Positions 8,774 through 18,975 of a stretch of DNA of 64,000 bases are shown piece after piece. Source of the DNA: Nocardioides acrostichi (lineage in GTDB: Bacteria > Actinomycetota > Actinomycetes > Propionibacteriales > Nocardioidaceae); the NCBI RefSeq assembly GCF_015319165.1, contig NZ_JADIVZ010000012.1, forward strand, positions 62,001-126,000, read 5' to 3'. The translations under genes and the position numbers were made by a program. Each line of letters starts with the position of its first letter. Position 1 is the stretch's first letter. The notes beneath the pieces are model-generated. The model was not told the DNA's origin. It made no database searches and saw only the letters and a program-made list of their open reading frames with translations.

Positions 8774-9622
8774 TCAGCCCTTCACCCGCGCCCGGACGGC
8801 CTGCCCGGACTGCTGGAGCTCGACCTTCTTCGGGAAGGAGTCGGCGAAGGCGCGGAAGGAGGAGAATCCGAGCGACTTCTCCTTGAAGCCCGGGTCCATG
8901 CGCACCATCTGCTGCTTGACCGACGAGAGGTGCGCCCAGCCTTCGTCGTCCGACTTCTCAGCGACGATGCGCAGGGCGCGCACCAGCAATGCGCCGGCGT
9001 CGTCGTTGGGGTCGGTGGGGGCGTCGGCCTGCTTGGCCGCCTTGCGGGAGACCGGCTTGACGTCGGGCAGCGCGTCGTAGTCGCTGAACTCGTCGCAGGC
9101 GGCGATGAGGGCCCGCCCGGTCGAGCCGGCCACCCCGATGCCGACCACGAAGCGCCCCAGCTGCTTGCAGCGCTGTGCGAGCGCCACGTAGTCGGAGTCG
9201 CCGGCGACCAGCACCACGTGGGTCAGGTCGGGGTAGCGGATCAGATCCTCCATCACGTCGACCGAGAGCCGGATGTCGGCGCCGTTCTTGGTGCCGCCCA
9301 GCGCGAAGAGCTGCACCAGGTCGACCGCCCGGTCGACGAGCTGGCGGCGGTAGGAGGTGTTGGCCGGCACCGACCAGTCGGCATAGGCCCGGCTCTGCGC
9401 CACGGTGCCGAAGGACGACGCGTAGTCGAGGATCGCGCCCACGTCGACGCGTGCCGTGGCCAGGTTGCGGTCGATCTCGTCCTTCGACTGCTCGTGCGCC
9501 GTGTGGTCGCGGGCGTCGTCTCGCCGCCACGTGCCTGTGCCGAACACGTGGTCGTAGCGGGAGATCACGATGTTGTCGAAGTCGAGGTACACCGCCACCC
9601 GGGAGTTCTCAGCCACGGGCAC
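8774..9622 (-). CDS. NYN-domain (PIN-like) protein with C-terminal OST-HTH/LOTUS domain
   Basis: A 282-residue protein. The N-terminal 150 residues form a NYN domain, a PIN-like metal-dependent RNase fold: AVYLDFDNIVIS near residue 10 with the acidic D-F-D-N motif, a later acidic pair in DIRLSVDVMEDL, and VLVAGDSDYVAL, the typical third acidic motif. A linker follows, then residues about 200-275 (LLVRALRIVAEKSDDEGWAH, then LSSVKQQMVRMDPGF and FSSFRAFADSF), which match the LOTUS/OST-HTH winged helix that binds RNA. The combination is a known bacterial architecture implied in RNA processing. Start is GTG at 9622. It sits downstream of, and in the same direction as, treZ, 10 bp away, which may be only co-orientation. 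Confidence 0.9.
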   Translation of the reverse strand: MPVAENSRVAVYLDFDNIVISRYDHVFGTGTWRRDDARDHTAHEQSKDEIDRNLATARVDVGAILDYASSFGTVAQSRAYADWSVPANTSYRRQLVDRAVDLVQLFALGGTKNGADIRLSVDVMEDLIRYPDLTHVVLVAGDSDYVALAQRCKQLGRFVVGIGVAGSTGRALIAACDEFSDYDALPDVKPVSRKAAKQADAPTDPNDDAGALLVRALRIVAEKSDDEGWAHLSSVKQQMVRMDPGFKEKSLGFSSFRAFADSFPKKVELQQSGQAVRARVKG

Positions 9623-9632
9623 ACCCTACGGA

Positions 9633-11408
9633 TCAGCCGACGACCGCTCCGGCATGTGCTGGCAGCACGAGCGTGCCGCCGGCCAGGCTCGCCTCGGACC
9701 CCGACCCCGCACCGGTCACGGCCAGCAAGTCGCCCTGCACGTCGAGGACGCTCTGCTCCGTCTCGCCGAGGTTGAGGGCGACGAGCGTGCCGCCGCGCCA
9801 CAGGTGCACCAGGCGGGCGCCCTCGTCGACCGTGCAGCGATGGGCGGTCATGGCGGGGTCGGTGAGCTCCGTGCGCTCCCGGCGCAGCCGGGTCAGCGTG
9901 CGGTAGAGCAGCAGCATGCGCGCATGCCGCGACCCCGCGTGCTCCGGCTCGGCCCAGTCGAGCTTCGAGCGGGTGAACGTGTCGGGATCCTGCGGGTCGG
10001 GCACGACGGAGGGATCCCACCCCATCTTCGCGAACTCCTCGATGCGGCCCTCGGCGGTGGCCTCGCCGAGCTCGGGCTCGGGGTGGGAGGTGAAGAAGCA
10101 GAACGGTGTGCTGGCCGCCCACTCCTCGCCTTGGAACAGCATCGGGGTGAACGGCCCGAGCAGGGTGAGCATCGCCGCGCAGCCGAGCTGGTGCTCGTCG
10201 AGGTGGTCGGTGAGGCGGTCGCCGACGGCGCGGTTGCCGATCTGGTCGTGGTTCTGGCTGCACACCACCAGCCGCCAGGCCGGCATGTGCTCGACGTCGA
10301 TCGGTGACCCGTGGTCGCGCTCGCGGAAGGACGAGTAGATCCCGTCGTGGAAGAAGCCGTGCTCGACGACCTTCTTCAGCGCGGTCAACGGCTCGAAGTC
10401 GGCGTAGTAGCCGGTGGTCTCGCCGCTGAGCGCCACGTGCACGGCGTGGTGGTAGTCGTCGCTCCACGACGCGTCCAGCCCGTAGCCACCGGCCTCGCGC
10501 GGGGTGAAGAGGGTGGGGTCGTTGAGGTCGGACTCCGCGATGAGCGTGAGCGGTCGCCCCACGTGCGCCGAGCGGGCCGCCGTCTCGATCGCCATCTCCT
10601 CCAGCAGGTGGGTGGGCGAGGTGTCGGCCAGCGCGTGGACGGCGTCGAGCCGCAGCGCGTCGACGTGGTAGTCGTCGAACCACATCGCGAGGTTGTCGAG
10701 GATGTAGCGCCGCACCTCACTCGACCCCTCGCCGTCGAGGTTCACCAGGTCTCCCCAGGTGTTGCGGCCGGTCGTCAGGTACGGCCCGAACAGCGGCAGG
10801 TAGTTGCCCGACGGGCCGAGGTGGTTGTAGACGACGTCCTGCACGACGCCGAGGCCCCGGGCGTGGCAGGCGTCGACGAAGCGCTGGTAGGCGCGCGGAC
10901 CGCCGTAGGTCTCCTGGACCGCGAACCACGCCACGCCGTCGTAGCCCCAGTTGTGGGTGCCGTTGAACGCGTTGACCGGCAGCACCTCGACCAGGTCGAT
11001 GCCGAGGTCGACGAGATGGTCGAGTCGCTCGATCGCGGAGTCGAGGGTGCCGCCGGGCGTGAACGTGCCGACGTGCAGCTCGTAGAGGACCGCGCCGGCG
11101 AGCTGGCGGCCGGTCCACGCGTGGTCGGTCCACGCGAAACCCGAGGGGTCGAAGGTGCGGGAGAGCTCGTGGACGTCGCCGGGTTGACACCGCGAGCGGG
11201 GGTCCGGCCGCGGTTCGGGGTCGTCGTCGAGCAGGTAGCCGTAGTCGGTGAAGGGCTCTCCAGCGGCTCGAGGCAGCGGCTCGGCCGGCGTCCACCAGCC
11301 GCCGTCGTCTCGCTCCATCTCGACGACCGTGCCGCCGGCGTTGTCGCCGCAGAGCAGCCGGACCCGCTGCGGCCGCGGTGCCCACACATCGAAGCGCCGA
11401 TCGGTCAT
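9633..11408 (-). CDS. treZ: Malto-oligosyltrehalose trehalohydrolase
   Basis: GH13 enzyme of 591 residues that hydrolyses maltooligosyl-trehalose to free trehalose and a shortened glucan, the last step of the TreXYZ route. It has an N-terminal beta-sandwich ([13 protein letters not shown]), then the TIM barrel with [14 protein letters not shown], the nucleophile region [10 protein letters not shown], the acid segment LIAESDLN, and [10 protein letters not shown]. Length matches actinobacterial TreZ. The ATG at 11408 lies 1 bp after the treY stop, so the gene is translated as part of the treX-treY-treZ transcript. Confidence 0.95.
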   Translation of the reverse strand: MTDRRFDVWAPRPQRVRLLCGDNAGGTVVEMERDDGGWWTPAEPLPRAAGEPFTDYGYLLDDDPEPRPDPRSRCQPGDVHELSRTFDPSGFAWTDHAWTGRQLAGAVLYELHVGTFTPGGTLDSAIERLDHLVDLGIDLVEVLPVNAFNGTHNWGYDGVAWFAVQETYGGPRAYQRFVDACHARGLGVVQDVVYNHLGPSGNYLPLFGPYLTTGRNTWGDLVNLDGEGSSEVRRYILDNLAMWFDDYHVDALRLDAVHALADTSPTHLLEEMAIETAARSAHVGRPLTLIAESDLNDPTLFTPREAGGYGLDASWSDDYHHAVHVALSGETTGYYADFEPLTALKKVVEHGFFHDGIYSSFRERDHGSPIDVEHMPAWRLVVCSQNHDQIGNRAVGDRLTDHLDEHQLGCAAMLTLLGPFTPMLFQGEEWAASTPFCFFTSHPEPELGEATAEGRIEEFAKMGWDPSVVPDPQDPDTFTRSKLDWAEPEHAGSRHARMLLLYRTLTRLRRERTELTDPAMTAHRCTVDEGARLVHLWRGGTLVALNLGETEQSVLDVQGDLLAVTGAGSGSEASLAGGTLVLPAHAGAVVG

Positions 11409-11409
11409 G

Positions 11410-13977
11410 TCAGTCCTCCTCCACGAGCAGCGCGACCGGATGGTCGGCCAGGACGTCGGCGACGTCAGCGGGGCCGGTGTGCCCCCGCCCGGTCAGGGCA
11501 TCGCGCCACCGACCGGGCGGGAGGTCCAGGTGGGTGCCGCCCCAGCCGCCGCGGGCGTTGAGCCCCAACGGCAACCGCGTGACGACGGTGATCGCGCCGC
11601 CCCGGTCGAAGGCCACCGCATGGTCGGCGGCCTCGCCCGTCACCCCGACGGGGTCGTACCCGGTGAACAGCTCCGGGCGGTCGCGCCGCAGCCGGAGCGC
11701 GCCCGCGGTGACACGCAACTTCGCGCCGCGCACGTCGTCGGACTCCCCGGCCAGCACTCGGGCCAGGTGCTCGAAGTCGACCGGACGCCGGTTGTCGGGG
11801 TCGACCAGCGACTGCTCGACCAGCTCCGAGCCCTGGTAGACGTCGGGCACTCCGGGCATCGTCAGCGCGAGCAGCTTCGCCGACAGCGCGTTGACCCAGC
11901 CGGGTGCCGAGACCCAGCCGAGCATCGTGTCGAGCACGTCGCGCACGCCCCGGTCGTCGAACGCCGCATCGACGGCGGAGTGCACGGCGGCCTCGAAGTC
12001 CTCCTCGGGTGCGGTCCAGGTGGTGGCCTCACCGGCCTCGCGCATCGCCTTCATGGCGTACCCGTGCAGTCGCTCGCGCAGCACGTCGTCGGGGTCGGAC
12101 CCCCAGACCCCGAGCACCGCCTGCCACAGCAGGTGGGCGAACCCGGCATCCGGGATCGGGGCAGCTGTGAGCAGCTGGTCGACGGCGTCGATCCAGTGTC
12201 TCGGGGTCTCGGCCAGCACATGGATGCGAGCGCGCACGTCTTCGCCGCGCTTGGTGTCGTGCGTCGAGAGCGCGGTCATGGCGTGCGGCGTCGTGGCCTG
12301 GCGATGCGCCATCGCCGCGTGGAAGCCCGCCACGTCGAGAGCGAAGTCCGACGGGTCGCCGCCGACCTCGTTGAGCGAGGTCAGACGCGAGAAGCGGTAG
12401 AAGGAGCAGTCCTCGACACCCTTGGCCATCACCATGCCCGACGTCTGCTGGAAGCGCCGGGCAGCCGGCTGCGCGGGGTCGCCGAGCACCGGCTCGAGCG
12501 CCTCGAGGGTTGCCGCGAGGTCGGGCCGGTGGGCGCGGGCCGCGGCGAAGGCCTCGTCGAGGTGCGCGCGGCCGGCGTCGGCGTCGTCCGGGCGCAGGTA
12601 GGAGCGGTACACCGGGAAGCACGCGAGCAGCTCGGCCACGGCGTCGACGGGTTTCGACACGCTCGTCGCTGGCGCTCCTCCCGGCTCAACCACCGGGGAG
12701 GCGCTCGTCGCTGGCGCTCCTCCCGGCTCAACCACCGGGGAGACGCTCGTCGCTGGCGCTCCTCCCGGCTCAACCACCGGGGAGGCGCTCGTCGCTGGCG
12801 CTCCTCCCGGCTCAACCACCGGGGAGACGCTCGTCGCTGGCGCTCCTCCCGGCTCAACCACCGGGGAGACGCTCGTCGCTGGCGCTCCTCCCGGCTCAAC
12901 CACCGGGGAGACGCTCGTCGCTGGCGCTCCTCCCGGCTCAACCACCGGGGGTGGCAGCTCACGCACGATGCGCCGCACCTCCGAGCCCAAGATCGTGTCG
13001 GCGACGTCGCGCTTGCGATCGTGGATCATCGCGTGCCAGTCCAGCGGGGCGTCGAGGCCACGCAGCCGCGACTCCAGCTCATCGAGCGGCGCCTGGCCGG
13101 CCGGGTCGACCAGCACGCGGTCGACCAGAGCGAGGGCGTCGTACCCGGTGGTGCCCTGGGTGGCCCAGGTGGTGGGCAACTCCTCTCCGGGCTCGAGGAT
13201 CTTCTCGACCAGCACGTAGGCGCCCCCGGTGACCTCGGCGAGGTCGTCGAGATAGCCGCGCGGGTCGTGGAGCCCGTCGGGGTGGTCGACCCGCAGGCCG
13301 TCGACCAGACCGTCGTCGAACCAGCGGGCGATCTCGCTGTGGGAGTCGGCGAAGACCTCCGGCAGCTCGACCTTCACCGCAGCGAGCGTGTTGACCGCGA
13401 AGAACCGGCGGTAGTTGAGCTCGTGATCGGCGCGCTGCCAACCCACCAGCTCGTAGTGCTGCTCGGCGAGGGTGGTGGTGCCCGGAGCCAACGGGAAGAC
13501 GTGCTCGTAGTAGCGCACCTCGCCGGCGTCGACGTCGACCTCGACGTCGTCGGTGGAGTCCGACCCGAGCACGGGGATGCGGATCTTGCCGTCGCCCGCG
13601 GCCCAGTCGATGTCGAAGGCGGCGGCGCGTGCTGACCCGGGGCCCATCTCGAGCAGGGTCCACCACCAGGTGTTCTGTCGAGGTGTGGCGACGCCCATGT
13701 GGTTGGGCACGATGTCGACCAGCACGCCCATGCCCAGTTCGCGGGCCCGTGTCGACACGGCCGCGAGACCCTTCGCGCCACCCCGGTCCGGGTCGACGCG
13801 GTCGTGGGCGATGACGTCGTAGCCGTGGTCGGAGCCCGGCTCGGCCTCGAGCACGGGGGAGAGGTAGACCCAGTCGGCGCCGAGATCGTGCAGGTAGTCG
13901 AGGAGTTCGACCACGCGGAACAGATCCTGCGCCGCGGTCACCTGCACCCGGTAGGTCGAGGTGGGCACTCGGGTCAC
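11410..13977 (-). CDS. treY: Maltooligosyl trehalose synthase carrying an in-frame tandem-repeat insertion
   Basis: GH13 enzyme of 855 residues that isomerises the reducing-end alpha-1,4 bond of maltodextrins to the alpha-1,1 bond of trehalose. Seen are TSTYRVQ at the N-terminus, [28 protein letters not shown], the catalytic segment [25 protein letters not shown] and [16 protein letters not shown]. The start GTG at 13977 overlaps the treX stop (GTGA). The oddity is residues about 343-440: seven copies of a 14-residue unit [11 protein letters not shown](V/A)SP lie between RRIVRELPP and the conserved [16 protein letters not shown]. Without them the protein would be about 757 residues, near the usual length, so this is an added surface loop rather than part of the fold. 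The frame stays open, so the enzyme is probably functional. Confidence 0.95.
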   Translation of the reverse strand: MTRVPTSTYRVQVTAAQDLFRVVELLDYLHDLGADWVYLSPVLEAEPGSDHGYDVIAHDRVDPDRGGAKGLAAVSTRARELGMGVLVDIVPNHMGVATPRQNTWWWTLLEMGPGSARAAAFDIDWAAGDGKIRIPVLGSDSTDDVEVDVDAGEVRYYEHVFPLAPGTTTLAEQHYELVGWQRADHELNYRRFFAVNTLAAVKVELPEVFADSHSEIARWFDDGLVDGLRVDHPDGLHDPRGYLDDLAEVTGGAYVLVEKILEPGEELPTTWATQGTTGYDALALVDRVLVDPAGQAPLDELESRLRGLDAPLDWHAMIHDRKRDVADTILGSEVRRIVRELPPPVVEPGGAPATSVSPVVEPGGAPATSVSPVVEPGGAPATSVSPVVEPGGAPATSASPVVEPGGAPATSVSPVVEPGGAPATSASPVVEPGGAPATSVSKPVDAVAELLACFPVYRSYLRPDDADAGRAHLDEAFAAARAHRPDLAATLEALEPVLGDPAQPAARRFQQTSGMVMAKGVEDCSFYRFSRLTSLNEVGGDPSDFALDVAGFHAAMAHRQATTPHAMTALSTHDTKRGEDVRARIHVLAETPRHWIDAVDQLLTAAPIPDAGFAHLLWQAVLGVWGSDPDDVLRERLHGYAMKAMREAGEATTWTAPEEDFEAAVHSAVDAAFDDRGVRDVLDTMLGWVSAPGWVNALSAKLLALTMPGVPDVYQGSELVEQSLVDPDNRRPVDFEHLARVLAGESDDVRGAKLRVTAGALRLRRDRPELFTGYDPVGVTGEAADHAVAFDRGGAITVVTRLPLGLNARGGWGGTHLDLPPGRWRDALTGRGHTGPADVADVLADHPVALLVEED
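12659..12950. repeat. Seven-copy 42-bp tandem repeat inside treY
   Basis: Units begin at 12659, 12701, 12743, 12785, 12827, 12869 and 12911 (the last lacks two bases). They are identical except at the first base, which is A in units 1, 3, 5, 6, 7 and G in units 2 and 4; this gives Val or Ala in TreY. The unit core contains GCTCGTCGCTGGCGCTCCTC and CGGCTCAACCACCGG. The left flank, GGGTTTCGACAC, together with unit 1 resembles, from memory, the dispersed intergenic repeat (TTTCGA...CTCAACCACCGG) of Nocardioides and relatives. The period is a multiple of 3, so every frame that is open stays open. There are no spacers, so it is not a CRISPR. Confidence 0.97.
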
Positions 13978-16154
13978 GACTCCTGCTCCCAGGCTGCCCG
14001 AGCCGCCAACGAGGCGTCGACGGAGAGGTCGGGTGCCGGTTCGGCGTCGTGGTGCTCGACGAGCAGCAGCACCGACCGCGCCGGCAGGACGACGCCGCTG
14101 CCGGCGTCCATGGGCTTCTCGACCTCGACGGTGCCGGAGGTGTCGAGCGCGACCGTCCAGCGCTGGGCGTATTCGGCGGGCGGCAGCGTGATCGGTAGGT
14201 CGTCGCTGCCGGCGTGGGTGTAGAGCACGAAGTGGTCGTCGGTGATCTTCTCGCCGCGCAGCCCGGGACCGCGGATGCCGTCGCCGTTGAGGTACATGCC
14301 CAGCGACGACCCGCCGGCCTCCCAGTCGTCGCCCTCCATGCGGCGGCCGTCGGGGTGCAGCCACACGATGTCGTCGCTCTCGCCGGTGAAGAAGCGCTTG
14401 CGCCGGAAGGTGGGGTGCTCGGCGCGCAGGGCCGAGACGGCGGCGGTGAACTCGACCAGCGGCTCGTCGAGGCGCGACCAGTCGATCCAGGCGAGCTCGT
14501 TGTCCTGCGCGTAGGTGTTGTTGTTGCCGCCCTGACTGCGCCCGCCCTCGTCGCCGTGCAGCAGCATCGGTACGCCCTGGCTGAGCAGCAGGGTGGCCAT
14601 CAGGTTGCGCTGCATCTTCGCGCGCTCGCGCAGCACGCCCGCGTCGTCGGTCGGCCCTTCGACGCCGAAGTTCTGCGAGCGGTTGTGGCTCTCGCCGTCG
14701 TTGCCGTCCTCGCCGTTGGCGTCGTTGTGCTTGCTCTCGTAGCTGACCAGGTCGGCCAGGGTGAACCCGTCGTGGGCGGTGACGAAGTTGATGGAGGCGA
14801 ACGGGCGGCGGCCGGACTGCTCGTAGAGGTCGGAGGAGCCCGAGAGCCGCGAGGCGAACTCGCCGAGCACCGGTTCGCCGCGCCAGAAGTCGCGCACGGT
14901 GTCGCGGTACTGGCCGTTCCACTCCGACCACTGCGGCGGGAAGTTGCCGACCTGGTAGCCACCGGGGCCGACGTCCCACGGCTCGGCGATGAGCTTGACC
15001 TGGCTGACCACGGGATCTTGCTGGCACAGCTCGAAGAACGTCGCCAGCCGGTCGACCTCGTAGAACTCGCGCGCCAGCGTCGAGGCGAGGTCGAAGCGGA
15101 ACCCGTCGACGTGCATCTCGGTGACCCAGTAGCGCAGTGAGTCCATGATCAGCTGCAGTGAGTGCGGATGCCCGACGTTGAGGCTGTTGCCGGTGCCCGT
15201 GTAGTCCATGTAGTAGCGCTGGTCCTCGGCCACGAGCTGGTAGTACGCGGGGTTGTCGATGCCCTTGAACGACAGCATCGGGCCGAGGTGATTGCCCTCG
15301 GCGGTGTGGTTGTAGACGACGTCGAGGATCACCTCGATGCCGGCCTCGTGCAGTTGCTTGACCATCGCCTTGAACTCCTGCACCTGCTGGCCGCGGCCAG
15401 CCTCGGTGCGGCCGGCGGCGGAGTAGGCGGCGTGCGGGGCGAAGAAGGCCAGCGTGTTGTAGCCCCAGTAGTTGGAGAGGCCCTTGTCGAGGAGCGTGGA
15501 GTCCTGCACGAACTGGTGCACGGGCATCAGCTCGATCGCGCTGACGCCCAGCTTGGTCAGGTGCTCGACGATCGCCGGGTGGGCGAGCCCGGCGTAGGTG
15601 CCGCGCAGCTCCTCGGGCACGTCAGCGTGGGTCATCGTGAGACCCTTGACGTGCGCCTCGTAGACGACGGTGTCGTTGTAGGCCGTGCCCGGTGAGCGGT
15701 CGCCCTCCCAGTCGAAGAACGGGTTGATCACCACGCCCAGGGTCATGTGCGACGCGGAGTCGTCGTCATTGCGGGAGTCCTCGTCGCCGAAGTGGTAGCC
15801 GAAGAGGCTCTCGTCCCAGTCGATGTCGCGGGTGGTGGCCTTGGCGTAGGGGTCGAGCAGCAGTTTGTGAGGATTGCACCGCTGGCCGTGCTCGGGTGCC
15901 CACGGGCCGTGCACGCGATAGCCGTAGCGCTGGCCGGGCTGCACGTGCGGCAGATAGCAGTGCCACACGTGGGCGTCGATCTCGGTGAGCTCGACCCGGG
16001 TCTCGGTCAGGGCCTCGGAGTCGGGGGCGGCGTCCGGCTCGTCGAAGAGGCACAGCTCGACCCGCTCGGCGACCTCGCTGAACAGGGCGAAGTTGGTGCC
16101 GGTGCCGTCGAACGTCGCACCCAGCGGGTAGGCGGTGCCGGGCCAGATCTCCAT
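13974..16154 (-). CDS. treX: Glycogen debranching enzyme (isoamylase type)
   Basis: GH13 debranching enzyme (also named glgX) of 726 residues that cleaves alpha-1,6 branches to give linear glucans for TreY. Visible are the N-terminal CBM48-like domain (GTGTNFALFSEVAERVELCL), YEAHVKGLT, YNHTAEGNH, the nucleophile region HVDGFRFDLAS, LIAEPWDVGPGGYQVG and FVTAHDGFTLADLVSY. I start at ATG 16154 (MEIWPGTAYPLG), which has a good GGAGG seven bases upstream; the frame to 16199 is open but poorly supported. First gene of the treX-treY-treZ operon, overlapping treY by 4 bp; divergent from the acyl-CoA dehydrogenase. Confidence 0.95.
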   Translation of the reverse strand: MEIWPGTAYPLGATFDGTGTNFALFSEVAERVELCLFDEPDAAPDSEALTETRVELTEIDAHVWHCYLPHVQPGQRYGYRVHGPWAPEHGQRCNPHKLLLDPYAKATTRDIDWDESLFGYHFGDEDSRNDDDSASHMTLGVVINPFFDWEGDRSPGTAYNDTVVYEAHVKGLTMTHADVPEELRGTYAGLAHPAIVEHLTKLGVSAIELMPVHQFVQDSTLLDKGLSNYWGYNTLAFFAPHAAYSAAGRTEAGRGQQVQEFKAMVKQLHEAGIEVILDVVYNHTAEGNHLGPMLSFKGIDNPAYYQLVAEDQRYYMDYTGTGNSLNVGHPHSLQLIMDSLRYWVTEMHVDGFRFDLASTLAREFYEVDRLATFFELCQQDPVVSQVKLIAEPWDVGPGGYQVGNFPPQWSEWNGQYRDTVRDFWRGEPVLGEFASRLSGSSDLYEQSGRRPFASINFVTAHDGFTLADLVSYESKHNDANGEDGNDGESHNRSQNFGVEGPTDDAGVLRERAKMQRNLMATLLLSQGVPMLLHGDEGGRSQGGNNNTYAQDNELAWIDWSRLDEPLVEFTAAVSALRAEHPTFRRKRFFTGESDDIVWLHPDGRRMEGDDWEAGGSSLGMYLNGDGIRGPGLRGEKITDDHFVLYTHAGSDDLPITLPPAEYAQRWTVALDTSGTVEVEKPMDAGSGVVLPARSVLLLVEHHDAEPAPDLSVDASLAARAAWEQES

Positions 16155-16279
16155 GGGGTTCCTCCACTGCAACCGTCGAGACGCACTGGAACGATCCAAC
16201 CAGCCGTGAGCGAAGCGGCGCTCACCCGCTCGGAGGCGCTACTGGCCCCGAGCCCTACTCGTCGGTAATATCTGCCCTC

Positions 16280-17425
16280 GTGAAGCGAGAGATCTACGAC
16301 GAGGACCACGAGTCATTCCGCTCTTCGGTGCGCGAGTTCCTGGAGCGTTCGGTCATCCCGAACGTCGAGCAGCACGCTGCCGACAAGGCGATCCCGCGGG
16401 AGTTCTGGATCGAGGCCGGCAAGCAGGGCTTCCTCGGCCTGGAGATCCCCGAGGAGTACGGCGGCGCCGGGGCGGGCGACTACCGCTTCAACGCCGTCAT
16501 GTGCGAGGAGCTTTCCAAGGTCAACGCCGCGCTGGGGTCGTGCTGGGGCATCCACGCCGACATCACCGCGCCCTACATCGTGGCCTTGGGCACGCCGGCG
16601 CAGAAGCAACGCTGGCTGCCGGGCGTGGCCTCGGGCGAGATCCTGCTCGCCATCGGCATGACCGAGCCCTCGGGTGGCTCCGACCTCGCCGCGCTCAAGA
16701 CCACTGCCGTGCGCGACGGCGACGACTGGGTCATCAACGGCTCCAAGACCTTCATCACCAACGGCTACTCCGCCGACATCGTGCTCACCGCCGTGCGGAC
16801 CGACCCAGAGAAGGGGGCTCGCGGCATCACCCTCTTCGCCATCCCGAGTGACGCGCCGGGCTTCAGCCGCGGCCGCAAGCTCGACAAGGTCGGCCAGGAC
16901 GAGTCCGACACCGCCGAGCTGTTCTTCGAGAACGTCCGTCTCGGCGACGACCACGTCGTCGGCGAGCTCGGCGGCGGGTTCATCGCGATGATGCAGAAGC
17001 TGCCCCAGGAGCGCCTGGGCTGCTCGATCTCGAACGTCGCGCACGCCAAGCAGATCCTCGTCGAGACGCTCCAGTACACCAAGGACCGCAAGGCGTTCGG
17101 CCAGTCCATCGGCCAGTTCCAGCACAACAAGTTCCTGCTCGCCGAGCTGTTCACCGCCATCGAGGTCGCCGAGACCTACATCGACCGCTGCGTCGTCGCC
17201 CACGACGCCGGTGAGCTGTCCCCCGTCGAGGCCGCGAAGGCCAAGTGGTGGTCCTCGCAGGTGCAAAACGACGTGCTCGACCACTGCGTGCAGCTGCACG
17301 GCGGCTACGGCTTCATGAACGAGTACCGCGTCGCCCGGGCCTGGCGCGACGCGCGGGTCTCCAAGATCTGGGCCGGCTCGAACGAGATCATGAAGGAGCT
17401 CATCGGGCGCGAGCTCGGGCTCTGA
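16280..17425 (+). CDS. Acyl-CoA dehydrogenase
   Basis: FAD enzyme of 381 residues that introduces the alpha-beta double bond in an acyl-CoA. Conserved signatures are IGMTEPSGGSDLAALKTTA (FAD/substrate-binding), WVINGSKTFITNGYSADI, FGQSIGQFQHNKFLLAEL, and QLHGGYGFMNEYRVARAWRD, the C-terminal family signature. VSKIWAGSNEIMKELIGREL contains the usual catalytic region, although the catalytic base is placed differently between subfamilies: here I see G-S-N-E-I with E as the probable base. Length is standard. Start GTG 16280 gives VKREIYDEDHE. It stands upstream of an MFS gene by 48 bp; substrate chain length cannot be deduced. Confidence 0.93.
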   Translation: MKREIYDEDHESFRSSVREFLERSVIPNVEQHAADKAIPREFWIEAGKQGFLGLEIPEEYGGAGAGDYRFNAVMCEELSKVNAALGSCWGIHADITAPYIVALGTPAQKQRWLPGVASGEILLAIGMTEPSGGSDLAALKTTAVRDGDDWVINGSKTFITNGYSADIVLTAVRTDPEKGARGITLFAIPSDAPGFSRGRKLDKVGQDESDTAELFFENVRLGDDHVVGELGGGFIAMMQKLPQERLGCSISNVAHAKQILVETLQYTKDRKAFGQSIGQFQHNKFLLAELFTAIEVAETYIDRCVVAHDAGELSPVEAAKAKWWSSQVQNDVLDHCVQLHGGYGFMNEYRVARAWRDARVSKIWAGSNEIMKELIGRELGL

Positions 17426-17473
17426 CACCCGGCCCGGGGGAATCGTCGACCCCGGCAGGCGGTTGAGGGCCGC

Positions 17474-18907
17474 GTGACGACCGAGGCGCCCATCACCCGC
17501 CGGAGCGTCGGTCTGCGCAGCGAGCGCGGGCCGGTGCTGCTGGCGGTGATGCTGGGCACCGCCCTGGTCGCGATCGACTCCACGATCCTGGCCACCGCGG
17601 TGCCATCGATCGTGGCCGACGTCGGCGGCTTCACCCAGTTCCCGTGGCTGTTCAGCGTGTACCTGCTCGCGCAGGCGGTCACCACGCCGGTGTACGCCAA
17701 GCTCGCCGACCAGTACGGCCGCAAGCCGCTGATGCTGGTGGGCATCGGGCTCTTCGTGCTCGGCTCGGTGCTGTGCGGGCTGGCCTGGGGCATGGTGCCG
17801 CTCATCGTGTTCCGCGCCGTGCAGGGCCTCGGCGCCGGCGCGGTGCAGCCGATGGGCATGACGATCGTCGGCGACCTCTACACCGTCGCCGAGCGTGCCA
17901 AGGTTCAGGGCTACCTGGCCTCCGTCTGGGCGACCTCGTCGGTGCTCGGACCCACTCTCGGCGGGGTGTTCTCCGACTACCTCACCTGGCGTGCGATCTT
18001 CTGGGTCAACGTCCCCCTCGGTGCCGTCGCCGCGTGGTTCCTCCTGCGCGGCTTCACCGAGACCGTCGAGCACCGTGAGCGCCGGGTCGACTACGCCGGT
18101 GCCGGCCTCCTCGCGAGCGGCGGGATCCTGCTGCTGCTCGGTCTGCTCGAGGGCGGGGTCCGCTGGCATTGGACCTCACCGACCAGCCTCACGATCTTCG
18201 CGGCGTCCGCACTGCTGCTGATGGCCTTCGGATGCGTCGAGAGCCGCGCCGCCGAACCGATCCTGCCGTTCTGGGTCTTCCGCAGCCGGGTGCTGGGCTC
18301 GGCGATGCTGGCCTCGCTCGCGGCCGGTGTGCTGATGCTCGGCCTCTCCTCCTATGTGCCGCTCTACGCCCAGAGCGTCCTCGGTCACGGCGCCCTCGTC
18401 GCTGGCCTCGCCCTCGCCGCACTGACGTTGGGCTGGCCGATCGCGGCGTCCAACGCCGGGCGCCTCTATCTGGGCGTCGGGTTCCGCGCCACGATGGCGA
18501 TCGGATCCAGCGTCGCGCTGGTCGGCACCCTGCTGCTGCTCACGATCGGCCCGGACTCCTCGATCTGGCACGTGGCCGCACCGTGCTTCGTGATGGGACT
18601 CGGCTTCGGGCTCGTCGTCAGCCCGTCGGTCATCGCGGCGCAGTCGTCGGTCGACTGGTCGCGCCGCGGGGTCGCGACCGGCACCACCATGTTCGCGCGC
18701 TCGGTCGGGAGCGCGGTGGGCGTGGCTGTGTTCGGCGCCGTCGCCAACGCCGTGGTCACCTCACGTCTTGCAGCCACCGGCGGCACGCCCGCTCTGGAGG
18801 ATCTCACGCCCGGCGTGCTGGACCCGGCGATCCACGCGGTGTTCGCCGTCTCGGCCGGCGTAGCGGTGCTGCTGCTCGTGGCGGCCGCAGCGATGCGGGA
18901 GCCATGA
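17474..18907 (+). CDS. MFS drug:proton antiporter, DHA2 (EmrB/QacA) family
   Basis: A 477-residue transporter with 14 predicted TMs, the DHA2 arrangement. TM1 carries LVAIDSTILATAVPSIVADV with the Asp of motif D1; the loop after TM2 has KLADQYGRKPLMLVGIGLF (motif A, G-x-L-x-D-x-x-G-R-K); motif C is seen as SVLGPTLGGVFSDYLTWRAI followed by FWVNVPLG. It probably exports hydrophobic compounds in exchange for protons. Start GTG at 17474. No regulator is adjacent; co-direction with the acyl-CoA dehydrogenase (48 bp gap) allows but does not prove an operon. Confidence 0.92.
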   Translation: MTTEAPITRRSVGLRSERGPVLLAVMLGTALVAIDSTILATAVPSIVADVGGFTQFPWLFSVYLLAQAVTTPVYAKLADQYGRKPLMLVGIGLFVLGSVLCGLAWGMVPLIVFRAVQGLGAGAVQPMGMTIVGDLYTVAERAKVQGYLASVWATSSVLGPTLGGVFSDYLTWRAIFWVNVPLGAVAAWFLLRGFTETVEHRERRVDYAGAGLLASGGILLLLGLLEGGVRWHWTSPTSLTIFAASALLLMAFGCVESRAAEPILPFWVFRSRVLGSAMLASLAAGVLMLGLSSYVPLYAQSVLGHGALVAGLALAALTLGWPIAASNAGRLYLGVGFRATMAIGSSVALVGTLLLLTIGPDSSIWHVAAPCFVMGLGFGLVVSPSVIAAQSSVDWSRRGVATGTTMFARSVGSAVGVAVFGAVANAVVTSRLAATGGTPALEDLTPGVLDPAIHAVFAVSAGVAVLLLVAAAAMREP

Positions 18908-18975
18908 GCACCAGGACCGGTGAGCCCAGGCATACCTTCGTTGCGGGTGTCGGTGGGGGCGGCGAGGATTCGATC

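Noticed and set aside
12659-12950. CRISPR array
   Set aside because: Repeats are directly abutting without spacers and lie inside a coding sequence in frame.
11248-13635. A 795-codon open frame on the plus strand through treY and treZ 5' region
   Set aside because: It is antisense to treY; it stays open because of high GC and because the 42-bp repeat has a period divisible by three. No motif, no ribosome binding site.
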